DNA of 64,000 bases from a virus. Position numbers and translations under genes: made by a program. Under the pieces are notes generated by a model. That model made no database searches. It saw only the letters and a program-made list of their open reading frames with translations, and had not been told where the DNA came from. Each line of letters starts with the position of its first letter. Within the stretch, counting starts at the first letter, position 1. The stretch is taken from IMG/VR virus record IMGVR_UViG_3300032722_000006, positions 1 through 64,000 of that record; one strand, given 5' to 3'. Positions 1 through 6,779 of the stretch are shown here, in pieces.

Positions 1-1110
1 CGTGATCGCCTCAATCTCAATGAGACCACGATCCTGCATCAACTGCAGGTAGAAGTCATCATCATGTTGACCACGACCCTGAGCTCCATTTCTCTGCGGC
101 TTGGGACGCGTCCTACGTGAATCAAATAGGAAGTTAAGGTTGTCCCTGATAGGTGCAATCCAGGGTTCCATCTTCTCCTCGAGCGTTCCAGGAAGGAAAC
201 CGATGTCCTTGCCAACTGGCTGCACAGGACGTGTGACGACTAGCTTGTCGTACTTTGCCTTTGATACATCTCCTGCGCCTTTCAATTGCTCAAGCCCTGC
301 GGCAAGTGCTAGCAAGGTCTTGCCAGTCCCGCTGGGACCCACAAGGGTCAGAAGCTTGATGTTGTCATCAAACAGCAGATCAAGAGAGAACGTCTGTTCC
401 TTGTTCCTGGGTTTGAGACCGTACGCCTGATCGATCTTTGCGATCGCAACGAGAGGCTCATCAGGATTGAGACACTTTGCGATCGCAGACTTTGACGTCT
501 GTCCGTCACGGACATTCTTGATGATTACGATCTGGTTGGGATAGATCTTGTTTGACCTAAGCTGCTCTTCTGGAAGAGCGATCTGACCATTCTTGTAGAA
601 CTCATCTACCGATTGCTCAGGTACCTCGATAACCGCAACTCCACGGTAGAACTTCTGCGGGTCATCGGCGACGCGCATCTTGCGGTAATCTTCACACTTC
701 ACACCAAGACTATCACACTTGATGCGAACGTTGATGTCCTTTGATACAAGGATAGCACCAGCGCTTGCCATTGACAGTGCAAACGAGATGATCAGATTGT
801 CTGGCTTGTCAGCCTGCAGACCCGGGGGCAAGTTGGTCGCTGAGGCAGTCTCAGGAACAGCGACACGCAGCGTGCCATTGTCCTTTAGTTCCACACCTGT
901 GACCAGGCTACCTTTTTCTCGCAGGTTGTCGAGTGAACGAGTGACCTCCCTCGCGTTACGACCGACCTCATCAGGCCGGCTCTTGTGCCTGTCAAGCTCC
1001 TCGAGAACAACAAGCGGGATCACAACGTCATGCTCCTTGAAGGAGAAGATCGAATTGGGATCACTGAGGAGTACGTTTGTATCCAGAATGTACGTCTTCT
1101 TGTCGCTCAT
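1..1110 (-). CDS. phoH: PhoH2-like PIN domain-PhoH ATPase (partial, 3' end outside window)
   Basis: The gene starts at 1110 on the minus strand and runs off the left edge with about 370 codons and no stop. The N-terminal ~140 residues form a PIN nuclease domain, with ILDTNVLL at residues 7-14 and an LEELDRHK stretch carrying further acidic residues. A PhoH-type P-loop ATPase follows, with Walker A GPSGTGKT at about residue 257 (nt ~318-342) and the family stretch TRPVQPVGKDIGFLPG after it. PIN followed by PhoH is the order of bacterial PhoH2/YlaK proteins, which are ribonuclease-helicase fusions; PhoH genes are very common in large phages. The role in phage RNA metabolism is inferred. The start is the ATG after which the PIN motif begins at once. 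A 120-bp divergent gap to the next gene at 1231 probably holds promoters for both. Confidence 0.9.
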   Translation of the reverse strand, partial: MSDKKTYILDTNVLLSDPNSIFSFKEHDVVIPLVVLEELDRHKSRPDEVGRNAREVTRSLDNLREKGSLVTGVELKDNGTLRVAVPETASATNLPPGLQADKPDNLIISFALSMASAGAILVSKDINVRIKCDSLGVKCEDYRKMRVADDPQKFYRGVAVIEVPEQSVDEFYKNGQIALPEEQLRSNKIYPNQIVIIKNVRDGQTSKSAIAKCLNPDEPLVAIAKIDQAYGLKPRNKEQTFSLDLLFDDNIKLLTLVGPSGTGKTLLALAAGLEQLKGAGDVSKAKYDKLVVTRPVQPVGKDIGFLPGTLEEKMEPWIAPIRDNLNFLFDSRRTRPKPQRNGAQGRGQHDDDFYLQLMQDRGLIEIEAIT

Positions 1111-1230
1111 CTGCTCTCCTGAAAGTGTTACCTTCTTGTGCGCGCTGATCATGAACTGTTTCGTTTCCTTTGAGTTTTTGTACAGTACGGCCTTCTTGGG
1201 TAACAATATCAACTGGCGGACAACTAATCA

Positions 1231-1515
1231 ATGGATCAAGACAATAAGAAGCACCTCAACGTCGTCAAGGATGAACCTAGCCGAGTCGTGGACGGCACAA
1301 CCTGTTTCGCAGTGCAAGCGCAATGTGGTGTCAGTTGTCAACGGAAACGTTGTCCTCACTGGATTCCTTGTGAAGAGGAACATAATTGCGTCATGATTGC
1401 TGCACAGAACGGTCCTCACACCCTACAGAAGATTGGTCAGATCTACGACCTGACGCGCATGCGCATCTGTCAGATCGAAAAAGCAATCTTCGAGAAGATT
1501 CGGAAGATTTCGTAG
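1231..1515 (+). CDS. Small Cys-rich protein with sigma-70 region 4-like helix-turn-helix
   Basis: This 94-residue protein has two parts. Residues ~30-55 hold a Cys/His cluster (CGVSC, KRCPHWIPC, EEEHNC) that could bind a metal ion. Residues ~63-94 read TLQKIGQIYDLTRMRICQIE, which matches the sigma-70 region 4 pattern (TLxEIGxxxGxTRxRIxQIE) that contacts the -35 element. It lacks sigma region 2, so it is not a complete sigma factor. It could be a phage transcription regulator or a sigma appropriator; the match to the helix-turn-helix is strong, the function is inferred. No clear ribosome binding site precedes the ATG, and a later ATG at 1393 would drop the Cys cluster, so the longer form is preferred. 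It is a single plus-strand gene inside a minus-strand block. Confidence 0.75.
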   Translation: MDQDNKKHLNVVKDEPSRVVDGTTCFAVQAQCGVSCQRKRCPHWIPCEEEHNCVMIAAQNGPHTLQKIGQIYDLTRMRICQIEKAIFEKIRKIS

Positions 1516-1517
1516 TA

Positions 1518-1907
1518 TCAGCTCGCAGGAGTGACAGGCTTCTTGCCGCGTGATTTCTTGCTGCTGGCAATCACAGTCACGTCCTCTGTCTGCGTGCCAT
1601 CTGAAGCTGTCTCGATCTTGACGTCGACCTCTGCGACCAGTTCGCCCTTGTCATCAAGAACCTCACCGACATATTCTTTTTCGTCCGCTTGAACCGCAGT
1701 AACAATCGGCTCTACCACGACAGAAATAGGCGGTGCGACAGGCACCACGACGTGTGCTGCAGGAACAACTACGGGTGGCTTCACAACGATCTTTGCTGCA
1801 GCATCAGCATCAACCAGATGACCGGTTACGTGTGAAACTTTGTGTGGCTTCGTCGGATCTAGACGAAGTTCATGAATGTCACGAAGTGCTGCTTTCGGTG
1901 CCGGCAT
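1518..1907 (-). CDS. Hypothetical Val/Pro-rich protein
   Basis: 129 residues, not recognised. The centre (about 40-75) is low-complexity and rich in Val, Pro and Ala (KPPVVVPA, VVVPVAPP), followed by an acidic segment (ADEKEYVGEVLDDKGELVAEVDV) split here into motifs ADEKEYVGEVL and KGELVAEVDV, and a basic tail with SKKSRGKK. Such composition is typical of a linker or disordered protein. It lies tail-to-tail with the sigma-region-4-like gene, the two stops being two bases apart, and follows the terminator of the Hc1-like gene, so it probably has its own promoter near 1910-1950. Confidence 0.6.
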   Translation of the reverse strand: MPAPKAALRDIHELRLDPTKPHKVSHVTGHLVDADAAAKIVVKPPVVVPAAHVVVPVAPPISVVVEPIVTAVQADEKEYVGEVLDDKGELVAEVDVKIETASDGTQTEDVTVIASSKKSRGKKPVTPAS

Positions 1908-1952
1908 ATGCTATCTCTCCTGTTCACATAACTAGGCGCTAGAAACGACGAA

Positions 1953-1975
1953 GCCCCGGCTGCGGCAGCCGGGGC
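1953..1975 (-). terminator. Rho-independent-like terminator hairpin
   Basis: A perfect 10-bp G/C-rich inverted repeat, GCCCCGGCTG (1953-1962) and CAGCCGGGGC (1966-1975), with a 3-nt loop. It starts 26 bp past the stop of the Hc1-like gene on the minus strand, and on that strand it is followed by CTTCGTCGTTTCT, a weak T-tract. It probably ends transcription coming from the minus-strand genes upstream. Confidence 0.7.
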
Positions 1976-2000
1976 CTCATCACTGCTCAGTTCAGGCGTT

Positions 2001-2273
2001 TCACTCGTCATCGTCGCTTGAGGCGACTGCAGCTTCCCCGGGTGTCTTTGCCTTCTTGTCGCGCGGCGGACGGGATGCACGCTTGTCCTTGTCAAGGACG
2101 ACAGTGAGCTTCACAAGCTCAGCAGCCTTGAGCTTCAGGGTACGCAATCCCTTCCTCGAGCGAACGCCAGCAGCCGCAACGCCACGGGCATTCTTTGCGA
2201 TGTCATATTCCAGTCCATCGATCACTGCCTTGAGCTCTGTCCACTTCGCGATCACCTTGTTGTCTGTTTCCAT
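2001..2273 (-). CDS. Hc1-like histone H1 family DNA-binding protein
   Basis: 90 residues. Residues 1-60 match the chlamydial Hc1 / bacterial histone H1-like pattern: a helix with KWTELKAVIDGLEYDIAKN, then ARGVAAAGVRSRKGLR, then LKLKAAELVKLT. The pattern 'ELxxxIxxLxxDxxKNAxGxAAAGxRxRKGLRxLK' is characteristic. The C-terminus is a basic stretch (KDKRASRPPRDKKAK) ending in an acidic SSDDDE tail. The family condenses DNA; in a phage it could pack or silence DNA, but that is inference. A strong terminator follows at 1953-1975. The acidic tail is unusual for Hc1, which normally ends in Lys-rich repeats. Confidence 0.75.
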   Translation of the reverse strand: METDNKVIAKWTELKAVIDGLEYDIAKNARGVAAAGVRSRKGLRTLKLKAAELVKLTVVLDKDKRASRPPRDKKAKTPGEAAVASSDDDE

Positions 2274-2352
2274 GTTTATTAACCTCGATCAATATCTATA
2301 TCGCTCTCACACAGTCGTAAAACAATTTATGCTACGAGCGTGTCCCGTAGGC

Positions 2353-4026
2353 TTAGGTGAGCGCAGCCAAAAATTCACTTGGAAACATCTGGTGATTGGC
2401 TTTGTAGAGCCGTTCCCAGTCAGTGTCGAGAATGTATGAAGTTGCGTGATCCCGTTCATTCCTGACCGATCTACCGAACGCCTGGACGATCGAACGTACC
2501 GTCTGACACGCATACCAGTCGGGATTCTTTTCTTTACGTAGCTGCACGACCTGGTCACCCAGGTACGGGAAGGGAACCTTGCAGAGAATCTGAAACCTGC
2601 TGGCGTCATCAACAAGGTCAACGCCCTCCGTCATTGAGGGACTGATGAGGACAGTTGGATCCGGACACTTCAGATGAAAATCGATCATCTCATCACGATT
2701 ATCTGAATTGTGAAGCAACAGCCTCGGCGACTTGAGCGTGTCAACGATGTACTTTGCGATCTTATAATTGACACAGTGACAGATGCCCTTCTCGTCCTTG
2801 TGCAGGTCGAGCAGTTGACCCACAACGAGCGCGAGCTTCGGCAGCGTTGTCTCGATGTTCGCTCGTGACATGCTTCCGACCGCGAGGTAATGGATGGGCC
2901 TGTTCGCGACAGGGAACGGAGATGGAAGATGCATGTATGCAGCGTCGTCAGGATTGATGCCTACTGACTTGCAGAAGACGTCCTTGTTGATGACTGTGGC
3001 TGACATCAACAACACGCGACTTCCAAACCTGTACAGGTGCGACTCACCGTAGGCTGAAACGTCGACCGGCTTGAACTCGAACTTTCGTCCTGCGTTGTTG
3101 TCCTTCGAGTCGGGCCTCACGTAATTCATGACCCAATTGTCGGGGTTGTATACCTCGATGAAGCGGTTGATTTTACAGATGTGCTTGTCGAGCATCTCGT
3201 ACCGCTTGCCGACATCGTTCAAGCCCGTGTGGTCGGCGCTGTCTGACTTGAAGATCTCATTCATGCGCTTCGTCAAGCCCGACATCAGCTTTGCAACAGC
3301 CTTCTTGTAAGGTCCCTGAACCCACTCGAACACCTCTGCGGGTGTGCTTAGCCTGGGAACCTTACAACCTAGCGTCTTTGCAAACCGTTCTGAGAATGTG
3401 ACCTCGATGAACTTGCCGAGCTCGTTCTCCACATTGTGACACTCGTCGATGACCAGCAATGACCGTGGCGTAAGTTGCTTTGCGTACATCGTCTCAGCCA
3501 GGAAGTACGAAAAGTTCGTGATGCCAAGTGGATGCTCGAGGAACTCCTGCTTGTCTAACACGTACGGACACGCCTTCTTGCAGCACTTTGCGAAAGGCGT
3601 GTCGTCAATTGACTTGCCCATCTGTTTGAGCAATCGACGTGAATCAGAACATCGAAGGTCAGCGTAGAAGCGGCAACAGTAGTTGTTCGCAGATTTGAGC
3701 GATCGCATGAGATTCCTGCCCGACCCAGGACCAAAATCGTCAATGTATTGCTGCTGCAGGATCTTCTGCGTTGTGATGAAGTACGAACCCTTCACCGGGT
3801 CGCTCTCTCCGTCAACGTTCTTTACGTACGATTGACCACCGTGTTCCTCTAGAAACCTCGCTAGCGTAACGCCGATAACAGACTTGCCAATGCCTGTACC
3901 AGCATCGAGGATGACGAAGCGCTTTTTCTGATTGAGAAACGCATCAAGCGCGAACTCTATCGCCTTTCGTTGCTCATCACGGATGTTTTCGAAAGGAAAA
4001 TAGGGCGTGTAGTCCGGATAGGTCAT
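2353..4026 (-). CDS. DinG/XPD-type superfamily 2 DNA helicase with Fe-S cluster cysteines
   Basis: 557 residues. The N-terminus has the Q-like motif RDEQRKAIEFALDAF, Walker A AGTGIGKS (42-49) and the DECH box (194-197). Between them lie Cys117/118, Cys126, Cys148/149 and Cys153, placed where XPD/DinG helicases carry a 4Fe-4S cluster. Motif VI QAFGRSVRNERD is at about 515. Rad3/DinG helicases unwind DNA 5'-3' and act on R-loops and forks; here it is probably a replication or recombination helicase. It follows the ClpP-like gene by 37 bp that hold a 7-bp hairpin touching its ribosome binding site. Confidence 0.9.
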   Translation of the reverse strand: MTYPDYTPYFPFENIRDEQRKAIEFALDAFLNQKKRFVILDAGTGIGKSVIGVTLARFLEEHGGQSYVKNVDGESDPVKGSYFITTQKILQQQYIDDFGPGSGRNLMRSLKSANNYCCRFYADLRCSDSRRLLKQMGKSIDDTPFAKCCKKACPYVLDKQEFLEHPLGITNFSYFLAETMYAKQLTPRSLLVIDECHNVENELGKFIEVTFSERFAKTLGCKVPRLSTPAEVFEWVQGPYKKAVAKLMSGLTKRMNEIFKSDSADHTGLNDVGKRYEMLDKHICKINRFIEVYNPDNWVMNYVRPDSKDNNAGRKFEFKPVDVSAYGESHLYRFGSRVLLMSATVINKDVFCKSVGINPDDAAYMHLPSPFPVANRPIHYLAVGSMSRANIETTLPKLALVVGQLLDLHKDEKGICHCVNYKIAKYIVDTLKSPRLLLHNSDNRDEMIDFHLKCPDPTVLISPSMTEGVDLVDDASRFQILCKVPFPYLGDQVVQLRKEKNPDWYACQTVRSIVQAFGRSVRNERDHATSYILDTDWERLYKANHQMFPSEFLAALT

Positions 4027-4031
4027 TTGGA

Positions 4032-4052
4032 CTCACAGTATCATTCTGTGAG
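4032..4052 (-). promoter_or_regulatory. Hairpin overlapping the helicase ribosome binding site
   Basis: Perfect inverted repeat CTCACAG (4032-4038) and CTGTGAG (4046-4052) with a 7-nt loop, in the 37-bp gap between the ClpP-like stop and the helicase ATG at 4026. On the minus strand the 3' arm ends in GTGAG, five bases before the ATG, the only purine-rich sequence that could serve as ribosome binding site. It could act as an RNA processing or translation-control hairpin; there is no T-tract to call it a terminator. Confidence 0.35.
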
Positions 4053-4063
4053 GCAAATGTACA

Positions 4064-4681
4064 CTACTTGTTGGTACCAATGACCTTGTCAACAATCCCG
4101 AACTTGATCGCATCGTCAGGTGTGATGTAGTAATCGAGACCACGTCTCATGACTTTCTCAACTTGAACTTGGGTCATCTTTGACTCATTGACAAGAGCGT
4201 CTACCATGAGCTTCTGAAGGCGCTTTGCCTCGTTCGTCTCATTCTCGATCTCAAAGATGTTTCCGTATAGACCAGCGCTGAGAGGATGCATCATGATCCT
4301 AGCCGACGCGCCGATGAGTCTCTTTCCCTTTGTTCCTGCCGCTAGCAGTAGAACACCGGCTGACATCACCTTTCCCAACGCAACGGTGTGCACAGGACAT
4401 GGTAGGAACCTCATCGTATCGTAGAGGCTAAACATCTCATCAAGAGAACCTCCGTACGTTGACACGATCAGATAGATTGGCGCTTGACTGACGTTTGCCA
4501 GCACGAGCATCTGTGCAATGACGTTCGAAATCGCATTCTCTGTCACGTCACCGTGAAGGAACACCATCCTCGTGTTGTCGACCTGAGGCATGAACATCTG
4601 CTCAAGCATTTCGGCAGGCATCCCATTGCGAGTGCGTGCTGCATGTTCCGATCCTTTGTTCTCAAACGTTTGGCGTCCCAT
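4064..4681 (-). CDS. ClpP-like serine protease
   Basis: The ClpP/crotonase fold is recognisable with all three catalytic residues: Ser107 in KVMSAGVLLLAAGTKGKR, His132 in IMMHPLSAG, and Asp183 in RGLDYYITPDDA (numbering from the ATG at 4681, 205 residues). YLIVSTYGGSLDE supplies the substrate-groove strand. ClpP proteases degrade unfolded proteins in rings capped by an AAA+ partner; phage members also act as head maturation proteases. A longer reading starts at 4723, but GGGAGG lies 5 bases before the 4681 ATG, which also reduces overlap with the upstream gene to 20 bp. No ClpX-like partner is seen, so a host ATPase or a head-maturation role is possible. Confidence 0.88.
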   Translation of the reverse strand: MGRQTFENKGSEHAARTRNGMPAEMLEQMFMPQVDNTRMVFLHGDVTENAISNVIAQMLVLANVSQAPIYLIVSTYGGSLDEMFSLYDTMRFLPCPVHTVALGKVMSAGVLLLAAGTKGKRLIGASARIMMHPLSAGLYGNIFEIENETNEAKRLQKLMVDALVNESKMTQVQVEKVMRRGLDYYITPDDAIKFGIVDKVIGTNK

Positions 4682-4937
4682 CATTTCCTCCCGTAATCTC
4701 GTGGTCAGGTTCAGGTGTCCCAATCAGGAATAGGTCCTCGCCGCCGAGCTCTCTCACCAGGGACGTGATAGCACGTGTTTGTTCCATGCTCTCAAGCTCT
4801 GAAGCTAGCAAATAGATGACCAGAAGCGTCTGTCGTTGCGTGACGCCAAAGTTGTTGATCTCTCGCACGATCTGACGACACACCTGATTTTCCGCGGCGC
4901 GCTTCTCAGATTGTGCCTCTCCATACAATGTTGTCAC
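4662..4937 (-). CDS. Hypothetical small protein
   Basis: 91 residues, not recognised. The first 65 are predominantly helical (KRAAENQVCRQIVREI, TLLVIYLLASELESMEQTRA), the tail is acidic and Gly-rich. It overlaps the upstream gene by 4 bp (ATGA) and the ClpP-like gene downstream by 20 bp, so it is translated in a coupled unit of at least three genes (5398 to 4064). Confidence 0.6.
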   Translation of the reverse strand: MTTLYGEAQSEKRAAENQVCRQIVREINNFGVTQRQTLLVIYLLASELESMEQTRAITSLVRELGGEDLFLIGTPEPDHEITGGNDGTPNV

Positions 4938-5398
4938 TTGACTACCTCCTCACGGGTGAACGTCTCAACCTTGTAAAGATCCTCACCAAAGATGCGTAGG
5001 TACTTTCCTTGCCTGAGACCTGCTTCTTCATCCGTCGATAGCACAACAAATGACCCCCATTGTTTGTTGTCAATGATGAACTTCACAGATTCCCAGGTTG
5101 GAAGATCAGCCTTGTTCAATTCTAACAACTCAACGAGATTTGCGTTCATGCCAACACGTACATCCTCGATCGTCACTAGCGACTTCATCGATTCACGTGA
5201 AACGATCTCGGACTTACAAACGTCAAGCACCTTATGAACGATTCCGCAGTTGTTACACTGTGCGAACTTCACACGAGCAGATCCATCGTCCTCTATTACA
5301 GAGAAAACAACGAACTGGTGTGAGGGCGGATCCTTAGCACGTTTGAATTGTGGCAAGATACATCGACACGTGATCAGGTGTTTCAGACCGGTCGCCAC
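4934..5398 (-). CDS. Hypothetical protein with zinc-ribbon-like cysteines
   Basis: 154 residues, no family recognised. Cysteines at CRC (11-13) and CNNC...C (48-62) could form a split zinc site: the N-terminal CRCILPQF and the CNNCGIVHKVLDVC knuckle. The middle (100-140) has a beta-rich core with a conserved-looking WGSFVVLS. It is first in a coupled group with the 91-aa protein and the ClpP-like protease and lies 10 bp after the 87-aa gene. A role as an adaptor for the protease is possible but not shown. Confidence 0.55.
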   Translation of the reverse strand: MATGLKHLITCRCILPQFKRAKDPPSHQFVVFSVIEDDGSARVKFAQCNNCGIVHKVLDVCKSEIVSRESMKSLVTIEDVRVGMNANLVELLELNKADLPTWESVKFIIDNKQWGSFVVLSTDEEAGLRQGKYLRIFGEDLYKVETFTREEVVK

Positions 5399-5408
5399 GC
5401 GTCAGACC

Positions 5409-5672
5409 TTACTTTGCCAGGTCAACTGCGTTCTCTTCAACCTTCTCGATCACTCCCGCAACAGCTCGAGAGAACGTCTTCGAACCCTTGTGAAAACCTT
5501 CCTCGATCGAGGAATTGATGATTGCAAGCAACTTGACAAGCACCTGAGGATCAACCTTGAGTGCAGTACGTGTTGCTGTCGTGACGTTGTTGTTGACAGA
5601 GTCCTTGATGCCCTCCATTAGGGTCCAAGCTGCCTTGCTGATCTGATCGTGTGGATTAAGATGATTGCTCAT
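5409..5672 (-). CDS. Hypothetical helical protein
   Basis: 87 residues, not recognised. It looks entirely helical with an amphipathic middle (LVKLLAIINSSIEEGF) and no cysteines, signal peptide or membrane segment. It opens the minus-strand group 5672-2353 and is divergent from the 346-aa gene at 5737; the 64-bp gap between them carries the CATACTTAGA motif at 5700. Confidence 0.55.
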   Translation of the reverse strand: MSNHLNPHDQISKAAWTLMEGIKDSVNNNVTTATRTALKVDPQVLVKLLAIINSSIEEGFHKGSKTFSRAVAGVIEKVEENAVDLAK

Positions 5673-5699
5673 GAGGTACCTTCATCTCTAATGATACCG

Positions 5700-5709
5700 C
5701 ATACTTAGA
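5700..5709 (+). promoter_or_regulatory. Candidate phage promoter element CATACTTAGA
   Basis: CATACTTAGA lies 28 bp before the ATG of the 346-aa gene. Near-copies occur in other gaps: CATACCTAGA at 44700-44709, ACATCCTAGA at 35015-35024 and at 57540-57549. Each precedes a plus-strand gene or gene group. Shared short elements in the few gaps of a dense phage genome are often promoters for a phage sigma factor; this is inferred only from recurrence. Confidence 0.3.
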
Positions 5710-5736
5710 CGTAGTAAACAGCAAGGTGAACTAAAC

Positions 5737-6777
5737 ATGGCACAATCGCTCAAGGAACGGTACGAAGTCAAGCGCCTAAACGATCTTCGTGAACGCTTGC
5801 ATGTCATTGATGAGCAATGGGACTACACAGATGCACTGATCATTGAAGCGTTCGACAAACAGCAAGTGATCCAGGCTGGTGAACTGTTCAAGAAATTGAA
5901 CGGCGTCAACTTTGGATCGTTGGGAGAATTGACGAACGCAAAGAAGAAAGTCATGTCTGACATCAGCGACATCGTTGGTGGGAAAGAGGGCGGGGGTCGC
6001 TTCTTCAAGAAGATCATCAATGCACTCCGGAGTAAGGAGACAGACAATCCGCTCTTGGATGCAGGTGAATTCTGCGAGAAACTTGAGGAATTTTTCGATA
6101 CGTTCCCAAGCCTCATGCAATCACAACTTAACATCTCACAAGATGAGATGAAGGGAGACAAGACGCTTGCTGAAATCATCGCTGCAAAAGGTGGCGACGT
6201 AACTAATGCCGACAAACAGAGCATTAGTGGACTTCGTGGAAGTACAACAAAACCGGTAAAAAAAAGCCTAAACCAGCTGTCGAACATCATCAAGAAGGGT
6301 TTATTGCCCAATCGATACATCGAAAATCCCAAAGATCTAGCAGAGCAAATTGCTAGCATCAAGCTTTCAGAACTCAGCACAATCACACAAGCTGTCAAGG
6401 GAGCACTTTCTGGTGCGGCAGAGATTTTCAAAGGCATGACTGCAGCTCAACAGGCCGGACAGGGACAACCCACTGGTGGAGCTTCTGGCACGGCGCCCGC
6501 AACAGCGGGCACAGGAACTAGCCCTTCGTCTCCTAACACGCCTGGTCAACAGCCTCCCGCACCGACCGGCACGAATGCGCAGCCAAAGCAAACTGTCAAT
6601 AACGTTGTTGCTGCCGCTGCGAAGGCAACGAACCTGGGTGCTGACGAGATCAAGAAAGTGATCGATCATTTGGTGAGTGCCAACGTGATTGACAAGGACA
6701 AATTCGCTCCGGAGCCTGCAGCTACACAAAAGAAAGCAGGACGTGCAGCGAGAACAAATCGGCCTCGTCGACCGTAG
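5737..6777 (+). CDS. Hypothetical protein with Pro/Gly/Thr linker, possible structural protein
   Basis: 346 residues, not recognised. Residues 1-230 are helical and charged with coiled-coil potential. Residues ~240-285 are a low-complexity linker rich in Gly, Ala, Thr, Pro and Gln. A short helical domain follows (NNVVAAAAKATNLGADEIKKVI), then a basic tail (KKAGRAARTNRPRRP). The two-domain-plus-linker build and basic end suggest a virion or nucleic-acid-binding protein, but there is no diagnostic motif. It ends at a TAG stop 2 bp from the end of the convergent chaperonin-like gene. Confidence 0.6.
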   Translation: MAQSLKERYEVKRLNDLRERLHVIDEQWDYTDALIIEAFDKQQVIQAGELFKKLNGVNFGSLGELTNAKKKVMSDISDIVGGKEGGGRFFKKIINALRSKETDNPLLDAGEFCEKLEEFFDTFPSLMQSQLNISQDEMKGDKTLAEIIAAKGGDVTNADKQSISGLRGSTTKPVKKSLNQLSNIIKKGLLPNRYIENPKDLAEQIASIKLSELSTITQAVKGALSGAAEIFKGMTAAQQAGQGQPTGGASGTAPATAGTGTSPSSPNTPGQQPPAPTGTNAQPKQTVNNVVAAAAKATNLGADEIKKVIDHLVSANVIDKDKFAPEPAATQKKAGRAARTNRPRRP

Positions 6778-6779
6778 TA

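Noticed and set aside
5823-6437. 204-codon minus-strand frame opposite the 346-aa gene
   Set aside because: Rich in Ser/Leu/Phe as expected of an antisense shadow, no ribosome binding site and no motif; the plus-strand frame has linker and helical composition of a real protein.
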